A stretch of DNA of 19,033 nt from JACRBK01 sp964427955. GTDB lineage: Bacteria > Chloroflexota > Anaerolineae > Aggregatilineales > Aggregatilineaceae. The notes beneath the pieces were generated by a model. It searched no databases. It saw nothing but the letters and a program-made list of their open reading frames with translations, and was not told where the DNA came from. The DNA is taken from contig CAYRWY010000055.1 of assembly GCA_964427955.1 (NCBI GenBank), positions 1 through 19,033 on the forward strand. The letters run 5' to 3'. The translations under genes and the position numbers were made by a program. Below are positions 15,251 through 19,033 of the stretch, piece after piece; within the stretch, counting starts at the first letter, position 1, and each line of letters begins with the position of its first letter.

Positions 15251-15431
15251 CGGCCTTTTCCCGGCTGCGCGGAGGAAGGGAGGCAGACTCCAGGCTCCGC
15301 CTCGTGGCTGCGGACGTCCCCAAGTGACCCGGGTCAACTGGCATCGAACTGCCCTAACCCAAGCACCATCACCTGGAGGTTGACTCCCTCCCCCTTTCTC
15401 TGCGCAGCCGGGAAAGGGGGACGGGAGGATC
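15251..15431. repeat. Inverted-repeat region between convergent genes
   Basis: TCCCGGCTGCGC (15259-15270) is the exact reverse complement of 15402-15413. A second hairpin pairs CCCCCTTTC (15390-15398) with GAAAGGGGG (15412-15420) around a 13-base loop. The CTCTCTGCGCAG sequence reappears near 18886-18897. The region (15236-15440) has no gene I can support. It may be a degenerate mobile palindrome or a bidirectional transcription stop. Confidence 0.5.
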
Positions 15432-15440
15432 GGGGTCGCC

Positions 15441-16289
15441 TTACTCTTTCGGCACGAACTGGACCTCGTACATACGCGGCCAATATTTGCCGGTCACCAG
15501 GAAGGTGTCGGAGTCCGGCAGGTACGCGATACCGTTGAGGTAGGCCACTTCGTAGTTCTCGCCTTCTTGCTTATCATCGCCCAGGCTGCTGCCATCGATC
15601 ACCGCCGCGATCACGCCGTTGTGCTTGTCGATCTTGAGGATCACCTGGGTCTGCCAGATGTTGGAATAGAGGTAATCGCCGACGCATTCCAATTCGTTCA
15701 GCTCGCCTAACCCGCGGCTGTTGCCATCGTTGTACTGGCTGATCACCTGTCCGCGCAGCGTGACGGCCAGGCTGAACAGCAGATCGAACGTCTCGCGGTC
15801 GCGCACCAGGATGAAGGGCGTGCCGTTGGTCATGTAGATGTACTGGTCGTCGGCGCACAGTCCCCAGCCTTCGCCCTCGTAGCTGAAGGTGCCGACCTGC
15901 TCGAAGGTCGCCAGGTCATAGACGAAGGCGGTCTGTTCTTTCCAGGTCAACTGGATCAGCCGGTCATCGACGCGCGCCAGCCCTTCTCCGTAGGAGGTCG
16001 CAGGGAGGTCGATCTGGCGCACGACCTCGCCGGTCGCCGGATCAAGCTCGCGCAGGGTGGACTTGCCCTCGCCGCCGGTGCTCTCGTACAGCTTGCCCTC
16101 GCTGAACACAAGCCCTTCGATCCAGGCGCCGGTATCGTGCGGGCGCACGTCGAGCACCTTGGGCACCAGGATTTCGACCTCGGCATCCATCGGATTCGGA
16201 CTCTGAGCGCCGGTAATCCCGGTGGCGACGATCCCGATCAAGAGGACCAGCACCCCGGCCCGCAGTCCCAAACGCAGCGTATGTTTCAT
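15441..16289 (-). CDS. Secreted glutaminyl-peptide cyclotransferase, active-site complete
   Basis: This 282-residue protein of the plant/bacterial five-bladed propeller glutamine cyclotransferase family (Glu_cyclase_2) converts N-terminal Gln to pyroglutamate. An N-terminal signal peptide (about 1-28) predicts export. Expected active-site positions are all kept: Glu58 in WIEGL (Gln or Glu in the family), Glu102 in GEGL, Trp116 in LTWKE, Trp142 in EGWGL, Trp212 in SNIWQ and Lys268 in TGKYWP. The LNELE and LNGIA strands are also typical. AAGGAAC lies just before the ATG, 11 bases after the stop of the upstream paralog, so the two are cotranscribed and probably arose by tandem duplication. Confidence 0.93.
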   Translation of the reverse strand: MKHTLRLGLRAGVLVLLIGIVATGITGAQSPNPMDAEVEILVPKVLDVRPHDTGAWIEGLVFSEGKLYESTGGEGKSTLRELDPATGEVVRQIDLPATSYGEGLARVDDRLIQLTWKEQTAFVYDLATFEQVGTFSYEGEGWGLCADDQYIYMTNGTPFILVRDRETFDLLFSLAVTLRGQVISQYNDGNSRGLGELNELECVGDYLYSNIWQTQVILKIDKHNGVIAAVIDGSSLGDDKQEGENYEVAYLNGIAYLPDSDTFLVTGKYWPRMYEVQFVPKE

Positions 16290-16300
16290 AAGTTCCTTCC

Positions 16301-17104
16301 CTATTGCGATGCGACAAAGCGTACTTCATACAGTTTCGGCCAATTTCTGCCGGTAATCAAAAAAGTTTCGGTGTCCGCCTTGTAGGCGATCCCGTTGAGC
16401 GCCTGTTCCGCCGTCAGTTGGGCGCGCTCCTCGTCGGGCAGCAGCGAGGTGGTATCGATCACGGACACCACCACCCCGTTGGTTTTGTCAACCTGGATGA
16501 TGAAGTTGGTCTTCAAGACGGCAGCATAGATGTAGTCGCCCACGCATTCCAGCTCGCTGAGCTTATCGACCACCTTGCCCTGTACGGTCACCAGCCCGCT
16601 GAAGATCAGGTCGAAGGTCTCCCGGTCGCGCACCCCCAGGAAGGCCGAGCCGTCGCTCATGTACAGGTAGCGGCCATCGCTGCACAGTCCCCAGCCGTTG
16701 CCCTGGTAGCTGAAGCCCTCGCCCGGTGTGAACGTGTCCAGTGTGAACACCAGCGCCTGCTGCGAGTGATCGGTCAGGACGATCAACTGGTCGTCGAGGC
16801 GCTCCAACCCGCCTGCGGCATACGGCACCTCCACCGACTGCAACACCTGCCCGGTCGCCAGATCGACTTTGCGCAGCGTGGACGGGCTGTCCTTGCCGGT
16901 GCTTTCGTACAGGGCGCCCTCGTTATAAACCAGTCCCCGCGTGGACGCCCCGACATCGTGGGGATAAACGGTCACCACTTCGGGCACCAGAAAGACGACT
17001 TCGTTGTGCAGTGGATCATTCTGTTGGGCCTGCACCGACCCGATCCCCACCAGCAGCACTCCCAAAACCACCATCGACAGCAAACGAGGGGCGTTTTTGA
17101 TCAC
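16301..17104 (-). CDS. Secreted glutaminyl cyclase paralog, predicted pseudoenzyme
   Basis: This 267-residue protein has the same propeller fold and landmarks as its downstream paralog (LYESTG, NGWGLC, LSELECVGD, LNGIA, WPKLYEV) and a signal peptide (about 1-26, cleavage near VQA). Five of the six active-site positions kept in the paralog are changed: Glu58 to Arg56, Glu102 to Gly98, Trp116 to Asp112, Trp212 to Leu197 and Lys268 to Arg253; only Trp138 remains. A catalytic role is therefore unlikely, and a binding role is more plausible. The frame is open to 17350, but the GTG at 17104 is chosen: AAAAAGGA precedes it and a signal peptide follows directly. It lies 38 bases after the inositol-monophosphatase gene. 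Confidence 0.88.
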   Translation of the reverse strand: MIKNAPRLLSMVVLGVLLVGIGSVQAQQNDPLHNEVVFLVPEVVTVYPHDVGASTRGLVYNEGALYESTGKDSPSTLRKVDLATGQVLQSVEVPYAAGGLERLDDQLIVLTDHSQQALVFTLDTFTPGEGFSYQGNGWGLCSDGRYLYMSDGSAFLGVRDRETFDLIFSGLVTVQGKVVDKLSELECVGDYIYAAVLKTNFIIQVDKTNGVVVSVIDTTSLLPDEERAQLTAEQALNGIAYKADTETFLITGRNWPKLYEVRFVASQ

Positions 17105-17142
17105 AGCGTTGTCCTTTTTGTCACTTGGTTGCGCGCTTAATT

Positions 17143-17985
17143 CTACTTCGGCTTCGGGCGCGGCGCAGCATCCCCCAACTGGATCACGGCCAGGGCCTGA
17201 TCGTGCACAGAGCCATTCGTCGCCAGGATGCGCGCCCCGCTCTGAGCCTCTTCGCTCCACGCTCCGGCAAAATCGGTCACTTTGCCCCCGGCTTCGAGCA
17301 CGCACAGCAGCCCGGCCTGCACGTCCCAGGGCTTGGGACCCGCTTCCCAATAGACGTCACAGCGCCCGGCGGCCACATACGCCAGGTCCAGCGCTGCCGA
17401 TCCGGCCCGCCGCGTGCCCTGCGTCCGCCGCACGAAGTTCGCGAACCGGGCCGTATTGTTATCCTCCGCCGTCCAGCGGTCGTAGGGGAAGCCGGTGGTC
17501 GCCATCGCCTCGGACAGATCGTGAATGTCCGACACGTGCAGAGGCCGCCCGTTGAGGGTCGCGCCGTGGCCTTTGATGGCCTTGAAGGACTCGTCGCGCG
17601 TCGGATCGTAGATCACGCCCAGGATCGGGTTGAGATGGGCATCGGACAGCGCGATGCTCACCGCGAAGATCGGGAACCGGTGAGCGAAATTGGTCGTGCC
17701 GTCGAGCGGATCGACCCACCAATGAAAGGGCGTTTGATCCGGATCGGGACCATAGCCGCCGCCTTCTTCGCCGTGAATGTGGTGATCGGGGAAGGCCTCG
17801 CGCAGGGCGCTGACGATGATTTTTTCGGACGTGGTATCGGCTTCGGTCACCAGGTCGATGATCGTGCGCTTGTGGTTGTACTGGCGCGGACGTTCATAAT
17901 ATTCTCGCAGCACGGCCCCGGCCTGGCGCGCGATGGTTTCGGCCACTTGCAGGACCGCCGGCGGTTCAAACGGATAGGTAGTCAT
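17143..17985 (-). CDS. Inositol monophosphatase family protein
   Basis: This 280-residue cytosolic Mg-dependent phosphatase hydrolyses sugar or inositol monophosphates. Metal-site motifs are complete: HGEEGG (E73, E74), WVDPLDGTTNF (D92, D95, G96, T97) and PWDVQAG (Asp221). AGSAALDLAYVAAGRCDVYWE is the standard substrate-side segment and matches inositol monophosphatase more than CysQ or fructose bisphosphatase, though the substrate is not settled. The frame remains open to 18612, but the ATG at 17985 has AAGGA close upstream and starts the family N-terminus. It is the first gene of the minus-strand group with the two cyclase-fold genes. Confidence 0.94.
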   Translation of the reverse strand: MTTYPFEPPAVLQVAETIARQAGAVLREYYERPRQYNHKRTIIDLVTEADTTSEKIIVSALREAFPDHHIHGEEGGGYGPDPDQTPFHWWVDPLDGTTNFAHRFPIFAVSIALSDAHLNPILGVIYDPTRDESFKAIKGHGATLNGRPLHVSDIHDLSEAMATTGFPYDRWTAEDNNTARFANFVRRTQGTRRAGSAALDLAYVAAGRCDVYWEAGPKPWDVQAGLLCVLEAGGKVTDFAGAWSEEAQSGARILATNGSVHDQALAVIQLGDAAPRPKPK

Positions 17986-18030
17986 GCCATTCCTTAGGGT
18001 TGATACGCAGTGCGCTAACAGACTCTCTCG

Positions 18031-18036
18031 ATTATA
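18031..18036 (-). promoter_or_regulatory. TATAAT -10 element of the inositol monophosphatase gene
   Basis: TATAAT reads on the minus strand about 45 bases before the ATG at 17985. No good -35 element is visible in the GC-rich sequence upstream (18050-18060). It would serve the phosphatase and probably both cyclase-fold genes. Confidence 0.4.
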
Positions 18037-18060
18037 GCGCGGCGGGGCGCGGTGCGCGTA

Positions 18061-18089
18061 GTGACTTTCTGCGCCGCCCGTGCTATAGT
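18061..18089 (+). promoter_or_regulatory. Candidate promoter of the TauE/SafE permease gene
   Basis: GTGACT (18061-18066) and TATAGT (18084-18089) are 17 bases apart, with a TGC extended -10 directly before TATAGT. The leader would be about 40 bases. It is divergent from the -10 element at 18031-18036. Confidence 0.5.
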
Positions 18090-18135
18090 TTTCGCCCGGC
18101 GCGGACCGTGTTGAAACGAAAGACAGGCAAAACGG

Positions 18136-18864
18136 ATGAGTATCGGAACGCTGGTGGTCGTCGTGGCGGTGGGGATGTTGATCGGGCTGGCGAAGGGCGG
18201 CTTCGGGCCGGTGCTGGGCGCGCTGGCGACGCCCCTGCTCAGCCTGACGATGCCGGTATCCAAAGCGGTGGCGATGACGCTGCCGCTGCTGATGGTGGGC
18301 GATTTGTTCGCGCTGCCGCTGTACTGGCGGCAGTGGGATATGCGCCAGATCAAGCTGCTGCTGCCCGCCGCCGTGGTCGGCGTCCTGATCGGCACCTACC
18401 TGCTCAGCGCCCTGCCCGATAGCTGGCTGCGCCCGATCCTGGGCGGATCGACGCTGGCGCTGGTGATCTACAAGCTGGCGGGCGAGCGCCTGACCGCGCG
18501 CCACTACGCCCCGCAGGACTGGCACGGCGCGGCAGCGGGCGCGGCCTCCGGCTTCGGATCGGCGGTCGCCAACGCGGGCGGACCGCCCTTCACCGCCTAC
18601 CTGATGCTGCAAAACCTGACCCCGGCAGCGTTCATGGGCACGACCACGCTGTTTTTCATCACGGTCAACACCATCAAACTCCCCAGCTTTTGGCTGTCGG
18701 GCCTGATGAACCGCCTGTCGCTGCCGCTGCTGCTGATCGCCCTGCCGGTGCTGTTGATCGGCACCGGGGCCGGGCGCTACTTCGTCAAGCGGGTCGATCC
18801 AAAAACCTTCGATACCTGGATGCTGGGGCTGCTGGTCGCGGCCAGCGTGCTGTTGTTCATCTGA
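18136..18864 (+). CDS. TauE/SafE (TSUP) family sulfite exporter-like permease
   Basis: This 242-residue integral membrane protein has about eight hydrophobic segments in two halves, each opening with a related GLAKGGFGPVLGALATPLL (17-35) or GAASGFGSAVANAGGPPF region, the pattern of the TSUP family. Known members move sulfite, sulfoacetate, thiosulfate or other small organosulfur anions; the substrate here cannot be read from sequence or from neighbours. Length is typical (about 250). The ribosome binding site is weak (AGGC). It is a single gene, divergent from the phosphatase gene and followed by a palindromic repeat that may end transcription. Confidence 0.9.
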   Translation: MSIGTLVVVVAVGMLIGLAKGGFGPVLGALATPLLSLTMPVSKAVAMTLPLLMVGDLFALPLYWRQWDMRQIKLLLPAAVVGVLIGTYLLSALPDSWLRPILGGSTLALVIYKLAGERLTARHYAPQDWHGAAAGAASGFGSAVANAGGPPFTAYLMLQNLTPAAFMGTTTLFFITVNTIKLPSFWLSGLMNRLSLPLLLIALPVLLIGTGAGRYFVKRVDPKTFDTWMLGLLVAASVLLFI

Positions 18865-18930
18865 GCCAGTTATGCGCTTTTTTCCCTCTCTGCGCAGTGG
18901 CTAGCCGTTACTCATAACTTTTTTACTGAC

Positions 18931-19022
18931 ACCTCACCCCCCGACCCCCTCTCCGAGGGCGGAGAGGGGGCGCACGGTCAAGTCCCCTCTCCAGACTTGG
19001 AGAGGGGATTTAGGGGTGAGGT
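18931..19022. repeat. Full composite palindromic element (MITE-like)
   Basis: This 92-bp element has perfect 10-bp terminal inverted repeats (ACCTCACCCC 18931-18940 and its complement 19013-19022). Inside are two adjacent hairpins, each with a perfect 10-bp stem: 18945-18954 with 18961-18970, and 18984-18993 with 18998-19007. The right half matches the copies at 8451-8497 and 1-47. No coding capacity. It could be a non-autonomous mobile element or a REP-like sequence, and here it also follows the 3' end of the permease gene. Confidence 0.7.
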
Positions 19023-19033
19023 ACGAATTCGCC

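Noticed and set aside
17105..17350. Upstream extension of the cyclase paralog to 17350
   Set aside because: It runs through the end of the phosphatase gene, whereas GTG at 17104 is followed by a signal peptide and preceded by AAGGA.

Overview
The window looks like a chromosomal segment of a GC-rich member of the Chloroflexota, most likely an Anaerolineae-type lineage. This is inferred from gene content rather than a marker gene: a DUF5667-type membrane protein behind an ECF sigma factor, Thr/Pro-rich extracytoplasmic linkers, a thrombospondin type 3 repeat protein, a PknB-type kinase without PASTA domains, a Uma2-family protein, and dispersed palindromes ending in GGGGTGAGG. I see no rRNA, tRNA, CRISPR array, transposase, integrase or phage gene. 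Coding density is high and no gene-free stretch exceeds 300 bases.

Layout. 1-5430, all minus strand: a thrombospondin-repeat secreted protein, then an ECF sigma factor and a DUF5667 single-pass membrane protein that overlap by 4 bases and end at an intrinsic terminator, then the chaperone gene htpG. 5431-7051, plus strand: an aldehyde dehydrogenase divergent from the thrombospondin-repeat gene. 7056-8405, minus strand: an SDR oxidoreductase followed by a membrane-anchored haem-binding protein. 8544-14019: a signalling locus in which a transmembrane Ser/Thr kinase (minus) is divergent from a plus-strand cluster of a 70-residue Cys-rich protein, a double-FHA protein and a PqqD/M50 membrane metalloprotease. 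14026-15235: a Uma2-family gene (minus) and a small unknown protein (plus). 15441-17985, minus strand: an inositol-monophosphatase-family gene followed by two paralogous secreted glutaminyl cyclase-fold proteins. 18136-18864, plus strand: a TauE/SafE-type permease. Inverted-repeat elements lie at both window edges and in gaps at 8451-8497 and 15251-15431.

How the genes may work together. The most interesting part is the kinase/FHA/protease locus. The first 150 residues of the protease carry a repeated Trp...Glu-Thr-x-x-Leu motif that reads like a set of phosphothreonine docking sites, which the neighbouring kinase could phosphorylate and the double-FHA protein could bind. The kinase has a duplicated extracytoplasmic domain with four cysteines in exactly matching spacing. 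The second point of interest is the cyclase pair: one copy keeps all the expected active-site residues, while the copy next to it has lost five of six and looks like a pseudoenzyme. Both readings come from the sequence alone and are marked as inference where they go beyond it.
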